A DNA stretch of 64,000 nt from Bacillus kwashiorkori. Its GTDB lineage: Bacteria; Bacillota; Bacilli; Bacillales; Caldibacillaceae. The stretch is from contig NZ_CTDX01000015.1 in the NCBI RefSeq assembly GCF_001375515.1, positions 434,001 through 498,000 on the forward strand, written 5' to 3'. Of this stretch, positions 55,053 through 63,952 are shown piece after piece; within the stretch, counting starts at the first letter, position 1; each line of letters starts with the position of its first letter. The position numbers and the translations under genes are program-made. Below the pieces are notes generated by a model. The model searched no databases. It saw only the letters and a list, made by a program, of their open reading frames with translations, and was not told the origin of the DNA.

Positions 55053-56447
55053 ATGTTTGAAAAAATTGTAATTTATCATACGAATGATTTGCATAGCCAT
55101 TTTAAATATTGGCCAAGAATCGAGCAATCATTGATACGGGAAAGAAATGAAATAGAAAATGAAGGGAGATCGATGTTTTTATTTGATATAGGTGATCATG
55201 TTGATCGGTTTCATCCGTTCACCGAGGCAACATTAGGTCAAGGGAATATTCAACTAATGAATAAGAGCGGCTATAATGCTGTTACGATTGGAAATAATGA
55301 AGGAATTACATTAGCTCACGAACATTTAGATACTTTGTATAAAGAGGCAACTTTTGATTGTGTATTATTAAACTTATATAAATTGAATGGTAATCGTCCT
55401 AATTGGCTGAAACCGTATCAAGTATTTCAAACGAATTCCGGGGTAAAAGTTGGAGTAACAGGTGTTACGATCAACTATACAAGTTTTTATGAACCGTTGG
55501 ATTGGAAAATAACTGATCCTTTTGAAGAGTTGGCAACTTGGCTACCAGTAATTCGTGAGCAAGTCGATATTTTAATCGTATTATCACATTTAGGTTTAAC
55601 AGACGATGAACGAATAGCGAATGAATTTCCTTATGTCGATGTCATTTTAGGTGGTCATACACATCATCTATTGCCAAACGGAAAAATTGTCAATAATAGT
55701 CTGCTTTGCTGTACAGGGAAATTTGGTTTTTATTTAGGCAAAGTAGAACTGCTATTTGATAAAAAGTCACGAAAACTAACAGAAAAACATGCTTCGTTAA
55801 TTGATACGAAAGAACTGCCAGAAACAAGTGGCGAGGAACAATATAATAGTGAATTGGAAGAAAGAGGAAGGAAACTTTTATCTCAGCCAGTTGCTTTTTT
55901 ACCGAAAAGGTTGGAAACGAATTGGTTTCAAGAAACGGAATTTAATAATTTGCTATGCAGGGCACTGACAGAATGGTGTGATGCAGATTGTTCTTTTATT
56001 AATGCTGGCATTTTGATTGATGATCTGCAGCAAGGTATAGTGACAGAGTATGATATACACCAAATTTGTCCACATCCAATAAATCCTTGTACGATAAAAC
56101 TGCAAGGCTCTGAATTAAAAGAAGTAATTTTACAGACTTTGGAAGATAAATATACGACACTAGAATTAAAAGGGTTCGGTTTTCGGGGTAAAGTGTTTGG
56201 AAAAATTATTTATGATAACTTAACGTTTACCGGAGAAGGCGCTGCTATTCAAATTTATATAAAGGGTGAACCATTAATAATGGATGAATTATATACTGTT
56301 GCCACCATTGATATGTTTGCCTTTGCAAAATTTTACCCTTCCCTAATTAGGAAGGAAAAAAATTTTTTTCTACCAGAGTTTATTCGAGACATATTAAAAT
56401 GGAAGTTACGGATTGACTACCCATGTCCTAGTTCTCCATACAAGTGA
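55053..56447 (+). CDS. yunD: 5'-nucleotidase family metallophosphatase
   Basis: 464 aa, ATG with AGAGGGG upstream. Two-domain UshA-type fold but with no signal peptide, so cytosolic. The N-terminal metallophosphoesterase has YHTNDLHSHF (residues 7-16), FDIGDHVDRF, TIGNNEG, VLSHLG and GGHTHH. The C-terminal 5_nucleotid_C domain has FNNLLCRAL, FINAGIL and the substrate loop. In B. subtilis yunD lies with yunC and yunB, as here. Precise nucleotide substrate unknown. Confidence 0.88.
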   Translation: MFEKIVIYHTNDLHSHFKYWPRIEQSLIRERNEIENEGRSMFLFDIGDHVDRFHPFTEATLGQGNIQLMNKSGYNAVTIGNNEGITLAHEHLDTLYKEATFDCVLLNLYKLNGNRPNWLKPYQVFQTNSGVKVGVTGVTINYTSFYEPLDWKITDPFEELATWLPVIREQVDILIVLSHLGLTDDERIANEFPYVDVILGGHTHHLLPNGKIVNNSLLCCTGKFGFYLGKVELLFDKKSRKLTEKHASLIDTKELPETSGEEQYNSELEERGRKLLSQPVAFLPKRLETNWFQETEFNNLLCRALTEWCDADCSFINAGILIDDLQQGIVTEYDIHQICPHPINPCTIKLQGSELKEVILQTLEDKYTTLELKGFGFRGKVFGKIIYDNLTFTGEGAAIQIYIKGEPLIMDELYTVATIDMFAFAKFYPSLIRKEKNFFLPEFIRDILKWKLRIDYPCPSSPYK

Positions 56448-56501
56448 TTTTCACCAATTCCCCTTTTCTACATAAATTATTAACGAAAGGGGCGAAAATA
56501 A

Positions 56502-56801
56502 ATGGTTGAAGTCAAGCCTTTAACAATCGAGGGCAAAACATTTATTGCAGTTTCTGTTCAATTACCGAAAACTAATTTATTAGCAGTGATGAATGACAAT
56601 GGGTATATTATGTGTGGGGCATTAGATGTGGCCTTACTTAATGAAAAGCTAGCTAACCGTAAAGTTATTGCTGGAAGAGCCGTTGGTGTTAGAACCATTG
56701 AAGAATTGGTTAATGCACCGTTGGAATCTGTTACGGTTGAAGCTGAAACTCTTGGGATTCATAAAGGGATGATTGGTAAGGAAGCTCTTTTACTAATGTA
56801 A
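56502..56801 (+). CDS. yunC: DUF1805 protein YunC
   Basis: 99 aa, ATG after GAAAGGGGCG. Compact DUF1805 domain: VQLPKTNLLAVMNDNGYIMCGALDVALLNEKLANRKVIAGRAVGVRTIEELVNAPLESVT, with GYIMCGALDV as the conserved block. Cytosolic, function unknown. 54 bp after yunD and probably co-transcribed. Confidence 0.9.
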   Translation: MVEVKPLTIEGKTFIAVSVQLPKTNLLAVMNDNGYIMCGALDVALLNEKLANRKVIAGRAVGVRTIEELVNAPLESVTVEAETLGIHKGMIGKEALLLM

Positions 56802-57023
56802 AAATATAATACCCTGCTAACATGCAAAATAGGTATTCATTCTCGGCGCAAAAAATTAGGCAGAGACTAACTCGAGAAACTTTGTCAAAATATGAATTGC
56901 ATCTCTTTGATAATGCGAGTCATATTTTCACTGGTCGATGATATTATTGTTGTTGAATAACAAAAAAATAAGCTAAAACCTCCGTTGCAAGCATACATAT
57001 AGCTTGTAAGGGGGGGATTTTTT

Positions 57024-57803
57024 TTGGCAAGATTTCGTAAGAGGAACTTTCGCACTGGGAAGCCTTTGCCCTTTCGCTACGTTCTATTACTGTCCATTGT
57101 ATTTTTTATTTTATCTTCCACTATTGGGTTAGCAATCGTTAATATTGCAATTAAGCCACCATTGACTGCATATGCAGAATCTCAGTCAGTTAACTTAGCT
57201 ACTTATGTTATAAATAAAGCAATCGAAGAAGAGGTAGGTAACGGGTTAAGCTTAGACGAGATGATCAAAATTATACCTGTAGAAGGAAATACGGTAACAG
57301 TTTTCGATACGGATAAAATTCTCCGTGTTTCAAAAGATATTACTAACAATATTTTAAAAAATATTAATGCTGTTGAAGAAGGTCATGTATATTCCACAAC
57401 TATAATAACGGATGGAGATATTAATGAAGTTCATGCTAAACATGGGGAGGGAATTCACTTTAAAGTACCATTCGGTAGAATTACTGATAATGTGCTTCTA
57501 GGCAGTCTAGGACCAGATATCCCGGTAAAATTTCATGCAATTGGTGATGTGGAGTATGATATTAAAACGGTTAGAGAGCATCACGATATAAATAGTACTT
57601 GGTATGAAATACGTCTGCATATGAAGGTAGGCATACAAATAGTTGTACCGTTTCTCACTGAACTTAAAGTAGTGGAGCAAAATATTTTATTAGCAGCAGG
57701 AGAAATTAAAGGAAAAGTTCCACAATTTTATAGCAGTAATGGTGGTTTAGCCCCTTCTATTCAAATCCAACCAGAAGATGTAGAGGAAAAGGATGGAGGT
57801 TAA
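57024..57803 (+). CDS. yunB: sporulation protein YunB
   Basis: 259 aa, TTG start after GGGGGG. A basic head (ARFRKRNFRTGKPLPF), one membrane helix (about residues 21-42, VLLLSIVFFILSSTIGLAIVNIAI), then an extracytoplasmic domain (TAYAESQSVNLATYVINKAI ... LVEEHVY-type, VPFLTELKVVEQNILLAAGEIKGKVPQFYSSNGG). Matches YunB, made in the mother cell and needed for normal spores in B. subtilis. The ~220 bp before it are AT-rich without a further gene. Confidence 0.9.
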   Translation: MARFRKRNFRTGKPLPFRYVLLLSIVFFILSSTIGLAIVNIAIKPPLTAYAESQSVNLATYVINKAIEEEVGNGLSLDEMIKIIPVEGNTVTVFDTDKILRVSKDITNNILKNINAVEEGHVYSTTIITDGDINEVHAKHGEGIHFKVPFGRITDNVLLGSLGPDIPVKFHAIGDVEYDIKTVREHHDINSTWYEIRLHMKVGIQIVVPFLTELKVVEQNILLAAGEIKGKVPQFYSSNGGLAPSIQIQPEDVEEKDGG

Positions 57804-57901
57804 GAATGTTTCTTAAAATTAGGCGTTTTTTTTGAAATGGAATGTTGCTATGAGGAGAAAGTTCTGTTATATTAATAGATAATTAAATATTAATCTCTCA
57901 A

Positions 57902-58111
57902 CATCATCAATCCGATGGGGTAGAGGCCGCAATATTTATGAGTAGTCTTCGTGAGGATGACAACAATGATCGAAGACGAAAGGAAATGTTGCCGAAGTGA
58001 ATAATAAATTGTCCCATTTATATTCACTGGGGTCGCTTTGAACAAGAGTGACACTGTCATTATGAGTAATACGTGCAACATCTCATAATGGGGAGCTACA
58101 GATCGTGATGG
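57902..58111 (+). ncRNA. lysine (L-box) riboswitch
   Basis: GGGGTAGAGGCCGCAA, ATGAGTAGTC, GAAGACGAAAGGAAA...GCCGAAG, CACTGGGGTCG, GTGACACTGTCATTATGAGTA and a closing GGGGAGCTAC match the L-box class in order. CATCAT at the 5' end pairs with GTGATG at about 58106 to close P1. It regulates the gene at 58234 through the terminator at 58131; lysine would switch it off. Confidence 0.93.
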
Positions 58112-58130
58112 AGGAAAAATACGTTACCAA

Positions 58131-58168
58131 AGAGTAATGATAGTTTTCTCTATCGTTACTCTTTTTTT
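58131..58168 (+). terminator. L-box attenuator terminator
   Basis: AGAGTAATGATAG and CTATCGTTACTCT form a 13-bp stem (one mismatch), then TTTTTTT. Expression platform of the lysine riboswitch. Confidence 0.92.
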
Positions 58169-58233
58169 ATTTCTAGGTAACCATTCTTCGGTCAGTCAGC
58201 TTCCCCAGTAAAAAACTGGAGGAGGAAAAAACT

Positions 58234-59847
58234 ATGGTGAATTCAATTTATTCCATTTTACCGCCAATCTTTGCAATTTTAATGGTAATTTTAACGAGGA
58301 GAGTTTTACTTTCATTAGGTGTAGGTATTTTTACTTCGGCATTATTTTTAGCGATTGATGCAAAAGAAGGTTTCATTTCTGTATTATTAAATACTTTGCA
58401 AAATATTTGGTTTTCTGTAAAAGGTATTTTTGTTGATGAGGGTGCACTGAACACTTGGAATATCTTTATTATTTTATTTTTAATCATGCTCGGCGTTATC
58501 ACTGCCTTTATATCTATTACTGGAGGTAGCAGAGCTTTCGGTGAATGGGCGATTACTAAAGTAAAGTCTCGTACTGGTGCTCAAATTGTTGCAGCAGTGA
58601 TGGGAACTATTATTTTTATCGATGACTATTTTAATGCATTAGCAGTCGGTCAAATTTCAAGACCAATTACCGATAGGCAGAAAGTATCTCGAGCAAAACT
58701 TGCTTATATTATCGATTCGACATCGGCACCAATTTGTGTTGTATCTCCAGTTTCTAGTTGGGGAGCCGTCATCATCGCTTTAATTGCACAAATTTTAGTA
58801 GAACATCAAATTACAGGATATAGTGCATTCTCTGCTTTTATACAAATGATTCCGATGAATTTCTACGTATGGTCTTCACTTTTATTAGTGTTTTTTGTTG
58901 CATGGCGCAATATTGATCTTGGACCAATGAAAATTCATGAAAGCCGTGCAACCCAGACAGGAGTAGTATATGATGCTAGTAAATCAATTCCTGGTGAGTT
59001 AAAAGAGGAATTACCTGTTAGTGAAAAAGGAAGAGTTAGTGATCTAATTTGGCCAATTGTTATGCTTATGGTTGGGACAGTTGGATTTATGATATGGACT
59101 GGGTATGAAGCGGCAGGTCCGGGGGCATCGATTTTAACCATTTTTGAAAATACTGATGTTGCCAAGTCACTCGTTCTTGGTGGCTTAGTGGGCTTATTAA
59201 CGACTATTGGAACATTTATAAATCATACTTTTAAATCAAGCCAAATTACTTGGAAAGTGTTTTTTAAAGGAGTTATAGCAGGAGCAAAGTCTATGCTGCC
59301 GGCGGTTTATATATTAATTTTTGCTTGGACAATTGCCAGTTTAATAGGTCAATTGCAGACTGGAGATTATTTAGCTGCACTTGTTGCAAATTCTAATTTA
59401 AATCTTGCTTGGTTACCTGTGATACTGTTTCTTGTTGCAGGGATTATGGCTTTTTCAACCGGAACTTCCTGGGGCTCATTTGGAATATTACTGCCAATCG
59501 CTGGTTCTATTATTGCTTCCACTGATGTGGAGCTTTTATTACCTGCATTAGCAGCTGTTTTAGCAGGTGCCGTTTTCGGAGACCACTGCTCACCTATTTC
59601 TGATACGACGATTCTTTCTGCTACAGGTGCTGGTTGTAATCATATGGACCATGTGATAACGCAATTACCATATGCGCTAATTGCAGCAACAGCGGCAAGT
59701 ATAGGATATATATTAGTCGGATTTACTGGATTTTATTGGGTTGGATTAATTGTTTCTTTATTTATCATTACAGTTTTCTCTTTAATTTTTGGGTCAAAAT
59801 CCGTACCGGTCAATACAAATGTAAAAACCGTATCGCAAATAGAATAA
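58234..59847 (+). CDS. NhaC-family antiporter, predicted lysine transporter
   Basis: 537 aa, ATG after GGAGGAGG. NhaC-type fold with about 12 helices: FIDDYFNALAVGQISRPITDRQKVSRAKLAYIIDSTSAPICVVSPVSSWGAVI (residues 128-180), FSTGTSWGSFGILLPIAGSI and AGAVFGDHCSPISDTTILSATGAGCNHMDHV (near 445-475). Most homologues are called Na+/H+ antiporters. The lysine riboswitch in front instead predicts lysine transport, as proposed for L-box-linked NhaC-like genes (LysW). Own terminator downstream. Confidence 0.85.
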   Translation: MVNSIYSILPPIFAILMVILTRRVLLSLGVGIFTSALFLAIDAKEGFISVLLNTLQNIWFSVKGIFVDEGALNTWNIFIILFLIMLGVITAFISITGGSRAFGEWAITKVKSRTGAQIVAAVMGTIIFIDDYFNALAVGQISRPITDRQKVSRAKLAYIIDSTSAPICVVSPVSSWGAVIIALIAQILVEHQITGYSAFSAFIQMIPMNFYVWSSLLLVFFVAWRNIDLGPMKIHESRATQTGVVYDASKSIPGELKEELPVSEKGRVSDLIWPIVMLMVGTVGFMIWTGYEAAGPGASILTIFENTDVAKSLVLGGLVGLLTTIGTFINHTFKSSQITWKVFFKGVIAGAKSMLPAVYILIFAWTIASLIGQLQTGDYLAALVANSNLNLAWLPVILFLVAGIMAFSTGTSWGSFGILLPIAGSIIASTDVELLLPALAAVLAGAVFGDHCSPISDTTILSATGAGCNHMDHVITQLPYALIAATAASIGYILVGFTGFYWVGLIVSLFIITVFSLIFGSKSVPVNTNVKTVSQIE

Positions 59848-59892
59848 AAAATATTTAGCTAGAACAATTTAATTATCTTTTCATAAGATTAG

Positions 59893-59967
59893 CTATCCAA
59901 TTAGAAGTCAAACACCCACAATCGATGGGCTGTTTAGGAAGACGCTTTTTAATTGGATAGTTTTTTT
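59893..59967 (+). terminator. long branched terminator
   Basis: CTATCCAATTA and TAATTGGATAG form an 11-bp outer stem, with an inner AAACACCCA/TGGGCTGTTT stem, then TTTTTTT. Confidence 0.85.
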
Positions 59968-60282
59968 ATTTCTCTGTAATTATATGAAAATATTATATTA
60001 GTAAATTACTATTGTGCATGATTATACGATGAATTTAAACCAATGACCGTTGTTTCACCTATTGTTTTTAATAATTAATCAAAGGATGATATGAAAGAAT
60101 ATTCGTTCAAATACTATATAGATGCCTATTTGTCCTAGTGCAAATCGATGAAAAGGGACTGATGGATACAAAATGTTTCTTTAAAAGTGTAGGGAAAAAA
60201 CTCATAAGATAATATCAGTAAAAATAAAGAGAACATAGAATCATAGGGAATTAAATGTTGTATTTATTATTTAAAAATAATT

Positions 60283-60356
60283 TTGACTTTTCCGTTTCTT
60301 GCCTATATACTAGTGTTAATTATACCGAATTATTGAAAAATAGGAAAGTTTCCTAT
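60283..60356 (+). promoter_or_regulatory. NSS gene promoter and 17-bp palindrome
   Basis: TTGACT (60283-60288), 17-bp spacer, TATACT (60306-60311). Downstream lies ATAGGAAAGTTTCCTAT (60340-60356), a perfect palindrome about one turn past the expected start, a natural repressor-site position. The remaining 59968-60282 is AT-rich with no gene I can support. Confidence 0.65.
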
Positions 60357-60399
60357 CTATCTAATAATTTGGTAAAAATTTGAAAGGGAGGTTAACTTT

Positions 60400-61926
60400 A
60401 TGGAAAATCGTGCCCAATGGGGAACGAGAGCAGGTTTTATTTTAGCAGCAATTGGCTCGGCAGTAGGTTTAGGTAACATTTGGCGTTTTCCAGCAGTAGC
60501 ATATGAAAATGGAGGTGGTGCATTCTTTTTACCTTATTTGTTTGCCTTATTAACAGCAGGAATTCCGATTTTGATTTTGGAATTTACGATCGGTCATAAG
60601 TACCGTGGTTCTGCGCCACTATCTTTTGCAAGAATGAGCAAAGGTGCGGAGTGGATAGGTTGGTGGCAAGTATTAATTTCCTTTGTAATTTCAACATATT
60701 ATGCTGTCATTGTTGCTTGGGCAATTTCCTATGCTTGGTTTTCTGTCAAGCTTTCGTGGGGAAGTAATACAGAGGAGTTTCTTTTTAATAGTTATTTGAA
60801 AGTAGAAAGTGCTGGTAATTTCGGCAGTCTTGTTCCTGGCGTATTCATTCCTTTACTGATAGTTTGGCTTGTGGCATTAGGAATATTGTTTGCTGGTGTT
60901 CGAAAAGGAATTGAAATTGCTAATAAAATCTTTATTCCTACCCTTGCGATTATCTTTTTAATTGTTTGTATTCGTGCATTATTTTTACCTGGAGCTTTAG
61001 ACGGGGTGGAGGCCTTTTTTAAACCCGATTGGAGTAAAATAATGGATGGAAAAGTTTGGGTAGCAGCATACGGGCAAATATTTTTCAGCTTATCTATTGC
61101 TTTTGCTATTATGATTACTTATTCTAGTTACTTACCGAAGAAAACAGATATCACGAATAATGCGTTTATTACTGGATTTGCAAACTCATCCTTTGAGTTG
61201 CTTGCAGGTTTTGGTATATTTGCCGCCTTAGGTTTTATGGCATTTACAGCTGGTAAACCTATTGATGAAGTCGTAGCAGGAGGAATTGGCCTAGCCTTCG
61301 TTGTTATTCCAGAAATAATTAATCAAATGGGCTTCTTGAATGAAGTATTTGGGGTTTTATTCTTCCTATCTTTAACCTTTGCAGGATTATCGTCGTTAAT
61401 TTCTATAAGTGAGACATATATTTCTGGGATTCAAGAGAAATTTAATACAAGTCGAGCAAAAGCGGTAGTAGTTGGTGGTGGATTAGCTGCGCTTATATCT
61501 TTAATGTTTGCGACACAAGGTGGTATTAACTTCCTTGATGTTGTTGATTACTTTATTAATCAGTTTGGTGTTGCTTTAGCAGGTCTGTTTGAAGTGGTGT
61601 TAATTGCTTGGTTCCTGCGCCAGCTTAATCCTTTACAGCAGCATGCTAATGCTATTTCGGATATTCGCCTTGGCGCTTGGTGGAAAATTAGTTTAGGGGC
61701 GATTACACCGATAGTACTCGGTTATATGATGTTTGACTTGCTTCGAGTAAACTTAATTAGTGATTATGATTTTAGTGATAATCCATATCCGCGTGAATTT
61801 TTATTTACTTACGGCTGGACGGTAGCATTGGGAGCAATATTAATTGGTGTCTTAATTTCTCGATTAAAATGGAAAAAGCAAAGTTTAGAAATTCCAGTAT
61901 CTAATAATAAGGGGGTTTCAAGCTGA
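60400..61926 (+). CDS. NSS-family sodium-dependent transporter
   Basis: 508 aa, ATG after GGGAGG. Twelve-helix LeuT/MhsT-like fold: WGTRAGFILAAIGSAVGLGNIWRFPAVAYENGGGAFFLPYL (residues 6-46) carries the NAAIGSAVGLGNIWRFP Na1/substrate site. Later GQIFFSLSIAFAIMITYSSYL and SLTFAGLSSLISISETYI are the TM6 and TM8 sites. It imports a hydrophobic or neutral amino acid with Na+. Paired with a 34-aa MetS-like subunit overlapping its stop, so methionine/alanine uptake is a fair guess. Confidence 0.93.
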   Translation: MENRAQWGTRAGFILAAIGSAVGLGNIWRFPAVAYENGGGAFFLPYLFALLTAGIPILILEFTIGHKYRGSAPLSFARMSKGAEWIGWWQVLISFVISTYYAVIVAWAISYAWFSVKLSWGSNTEEFLFNSYLKVESAGNFGSLVPGVFIPLLIVWLVALGILFAGVRKGIEIANKIFIPTLAIIFLIVCIRALFLPGALDGVEAFFKPDWSKIMDGKVWVAAYGQIFFSLSIAFAIMITYSSYLPKKTDITNNAFITGFANSSFELLAGFGIFAALGFMAFTAGKPIDEVVAGGIGLAFVVIPEIINQMGFLNEVFGVLFFLSLTFAGLSSLISISETYISGIQEKFNTSRAKAVVVGGGLAALISLMFATQGGINFLDVVDYFINQFGVALAGLFEVVLIAWFLRQLNPLQQHANAISDIRLGAWWKISLGAITPIVLGYMMFDLLRVNLISDYDFSDNPYPREFLFTYGWTVALGAILIGVLISRLKWKKQSLEIPVSNNKGVSS

Positions 61927-62030
61927 TGGATGTAAGTGCAATTGTGATGATGGTAATAGGTGTGGTCGTTATTTGGGGTGGTCTTGCCGCGAGTATCATC
62001 CATGCAGTAATTAAATCAAAATCTAATTAA
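61926..62030 (+). CDS. metS: MetS-type small subunit of NSS transporter (34 aa)
   Basis: ATG overlaps the NSS stop codon (TGATG), so translation is coupled. The protein is one hydrophobic helix with a basic end: MDVSAIVMMVIGVVVIWGGL, then AASIIHAVIKSKSN. The VVIWGGLAASI block matches the MetS family first defined with MetP in Corynebacterium. It stabilises or completes the transporter. Confidence 0.88.
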   Translation: MDVSAIVMMVIGVVVIWGGLAASIIHAVIKSKSN

Positions 62031-62043
62031 AACTAACTGATTT

Positions 62044-62118
62044 GGGGCTCTCCGAATCCGAATTTCTAGTTTCCATCCATTGAGCTTGGTACCTAGAATC
62101 TTTTGGTCGGAGAGCCCC
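62044..62118 (+). terminator. long inverted repeat after metS
   Basis: GGGGCTCTCCGA (62044-62055) pairs perfectly with TCGGAGAGCCCC (62107-62118); the T-run is poor. Probable terminator. The further ~195 bp to lytH carry no gene. Confidence 0.75.
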
Positions 62119-62313
62119 TGTTATGTCCGTATTGGTAAGTAAATAGAGCTTCTGCCAATACTTTGCCTTGATTTATTTGTACCATTGCAAGTCGATTGTG
62201 AAATCATTTATTAGCTGCCCCATTTTCTCTGTAAAGCGAACTCCTTATTGAATGGAACTTCTCATGCATTAGTTTGTCCGGCATGCTAATTTTGTAATTA
62301 TTTGAGAGTGTGA

Positions 62314-63318
62314 TTACCTTTTTCTTTGTCCTTTTTTCGTTTCTCGTTCCCAACGCTTTAAATATGGATATGGATCAAAAGACCATTCGGTGCGACCATT
62401 GTCTTTATATAAACCAAAGTGAAGATGTGGTGGAAACTTTCCAGCCGTTCCAGGCGGTCCATAGCCAGAACTTCCTACACTACCAATTAATTGTCCAGGC
62501 TCCACAATATCCCCAACTTTAATATCTTTTGCAAATCCATTCAAGTGGGCAAAATAGTGGTAAGTGTTGTTTGTATCCCGAATACCAATTCGCCATCCGC
62601 CATACTTATTCCAACCTTTCATTTCAATGACACCGTAACAAGTCGAATAAACATTCACTCCATAACTTGCAAAAATATCTGTTCCTTCATGAATTCTTCG
62701 GCCACCCCATCCTCTTGCATCACCCCATGTACTTCGGTATGTATAATTAGCCCTAAGCGGTAGTGGGAATCTTCTTTCATCTAGATTAATGGTTCCGTAT
62801 TGTTTATACAGTTTTGCAAAACCATTAATAATGCTGACAGTTTTATCCCGTTTATAATAATCCCACAATCCAATTTTTATACTTGAATGGTCGGTGCCGT
62901 ATTGTGTTAAGTAATTAGCGAAAGAAAATAACACATCTTCATCATTAGTTTTAGAAGCTTTGTTGTCTCCATTCCCATCTGACCCAATCCCACCAAAAAA
63001 ACGAATACTTTTAGGGTTTTCGTCTAGAGGATTCGGATTAATATATCCTGCCCATTTTTCATCTGTAAAAAGAATACCTGATAAACTAGTCGGTTTCCGT
63101 AAATCATTTCTTACGGAACGAATATTTCTTTCGTATTGATCAATTGCCGCAATATAATACCATGGGATATGAGTTACCATTTCTACTCGTTTATATATTT
63201 CCAGCCGTTCCTCATAAATTTTCTCTTTAGACTTTTCTTCCGCTGCATTAACTTGTACTATTGGGAGAGATGAGGAAAGGAAAAGAAAGCATAGTAAGTA
63301 GATAAAATGCTGGCGCAT
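62314..63318 (-). CDS. lytH: M23 peptidase LytH
   Basis: 334 aa, ATG preceded by AAGGAGG. N-terminal signal peptide (FIYLLCFLFLSSSLPIVQVNAA). A lysozyme-like helical middle (about 35-190, VEMVTHIPWYYIAAIDQYERN...) is followed by a LytM/M23 domain: RRIHEGTDIFASYG with the first zinc His, and FPPHLHFGLY with the HxH pair (near 308-310). LytH makes the L-Ala side chains of spore cortex by endopeptidase action. In B. subtilis it is expressed late in the mother cell. Next to yutD, divergent, as in B. subtilis yunA-yutD. Confidence 0.92.
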   Translation of the reverse strand: MRQHFIYLLCFLFLSSSLPIVQVNAAEEKSKEKIYEERLEIYKRVEMVTHIPWYYIAAIDQYERNIRSVRNDLRKPTSLSGILFTDEKWAGYINPNPLDENPKSIRFFGGIGSDGNGDNKASKTNDEDVLFSFANYLTQYGTDHSSIKIGLWDYYKRDKTVSIINGFAKLYKQYGTINLDERRFPLPLRANYTYRSTWGDARGWGGRRIHEGTDIFASYGVNVYSTCYGVIEMKGWNKYGGWRIGIRDTNNTYHYFAHLNGFAKDIKVGDIVEPGQLIGSVGSSGYGPPGTAGKFPPHLHFGLYKDNGRTEWSFDPYPYLKRWERETKKGQRKR

Positions 63319-63484
63319 GGTTAAACCTCCTTAGCAATCTGCTTGTTTTATTTTATGACTTTCCAATAAAAACATATATAATAAATATTGGTAAATAGTT
63401 TGTTTGGAAGAATGTATTGAAATACAGCTGTTTTTATTTATATAATTTATTCAAGGACTTGAGAAAGAATAGAGGTGGTAATTC

Positions 63485-63760
63485 ATGCTTTGCATACAAA
63501 ATAACTGCTACGAATTATTAGAAGAACGAAGGAATGGCTATAATGAGCAAGCAATTCGTGATCGTTATAGTGATATATTAGTAAAGTATGATTACATTGT
63601 TGGTGATTGGGGATACGGTCAATTAAGATTGAAGGGGTTTTATGAGGACAACAAGCCGAAAATTACTCATGATATGAAAATAAGCTACTTATCAGAGTAT
63701 TTATATGAATACTGTAATTTTGGCTGTCCATACTTCGTCTTGAAAAAAGTGGATAAATAG
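63485..63760 (+). CDS. yutD: YutD family protein
   Basis: 91 aa, ATG after GAGGTGG. DUF1027/YutD: NGYNEQAIRDRYSDILVKYDYIVGDWGYGQLRLKGFYEDNK and CNFGCPYFVLKK. Conserved blocks DYIVGDWGYGQLRLKGFY and CNFGCPYFVL are kept. Small cytosolic protein conserved in Firmicutes, function unknown. Confidence 0.93.
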   Translation: MLCIQNNCYELLEERRNGYNEQAIRDRYSDILVKYDYIVGDWGYGQLRLKGFYEDNKPKITHDMKISYLSEYLYEYCNFGCPYFVLKKVDK

Positions 63761-63779
63761 TTGTGTTTATTCAAAAAAC

Positions 63780-63826
63780 TGGAGCGTCCCAAACGATTGT
63801 AAGCTAATATTGGTAACGCTCCAATT
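63780..63826. terminator. inverted repeat between yutD and the 38-aa gene
   Basis: TGGAGCGT (63780-63787) pairs with ACGCTCCA (63816-63823). T-rich sequence follows on the plus strand. A bidirectional terminator is plausible between the convergent genes. Confidence 0.65.
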
Positions 63827-63835
63827 CTTATTTAA

Positions 63836-63952
63836 TTATTTCTTATTTTTGTCTTTATTTTTCTCGCTCTTTTTATCAAACTGCGGCATACCGTAGGCTC
63901 CTTCTGGTAACTCTTCTATAGGGATACGATTGTTTTCCTTATTTTTCTTCAT
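63836..63952 (-). CDS. 38-aa charged protein
   Basis: ATG at 63952 with GAGGTG 6 bases upstream on its strand. The protein has MKKNKENNRIPIEELPEGAY, then GMPQFDKKSE and a Lys-rich tail. Soluble, probably disordered, no recognised family. A good ribosome site and a terminator-like repeat after it support it as a gene; IPIEELPEGAYG looks like a conserved core but this could not be checked. Confidence 0.55.
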   Translation of the reverse strand: MKKNKENNRIPIEELPEGAYGMPQFDKKSEKNKDKNKK

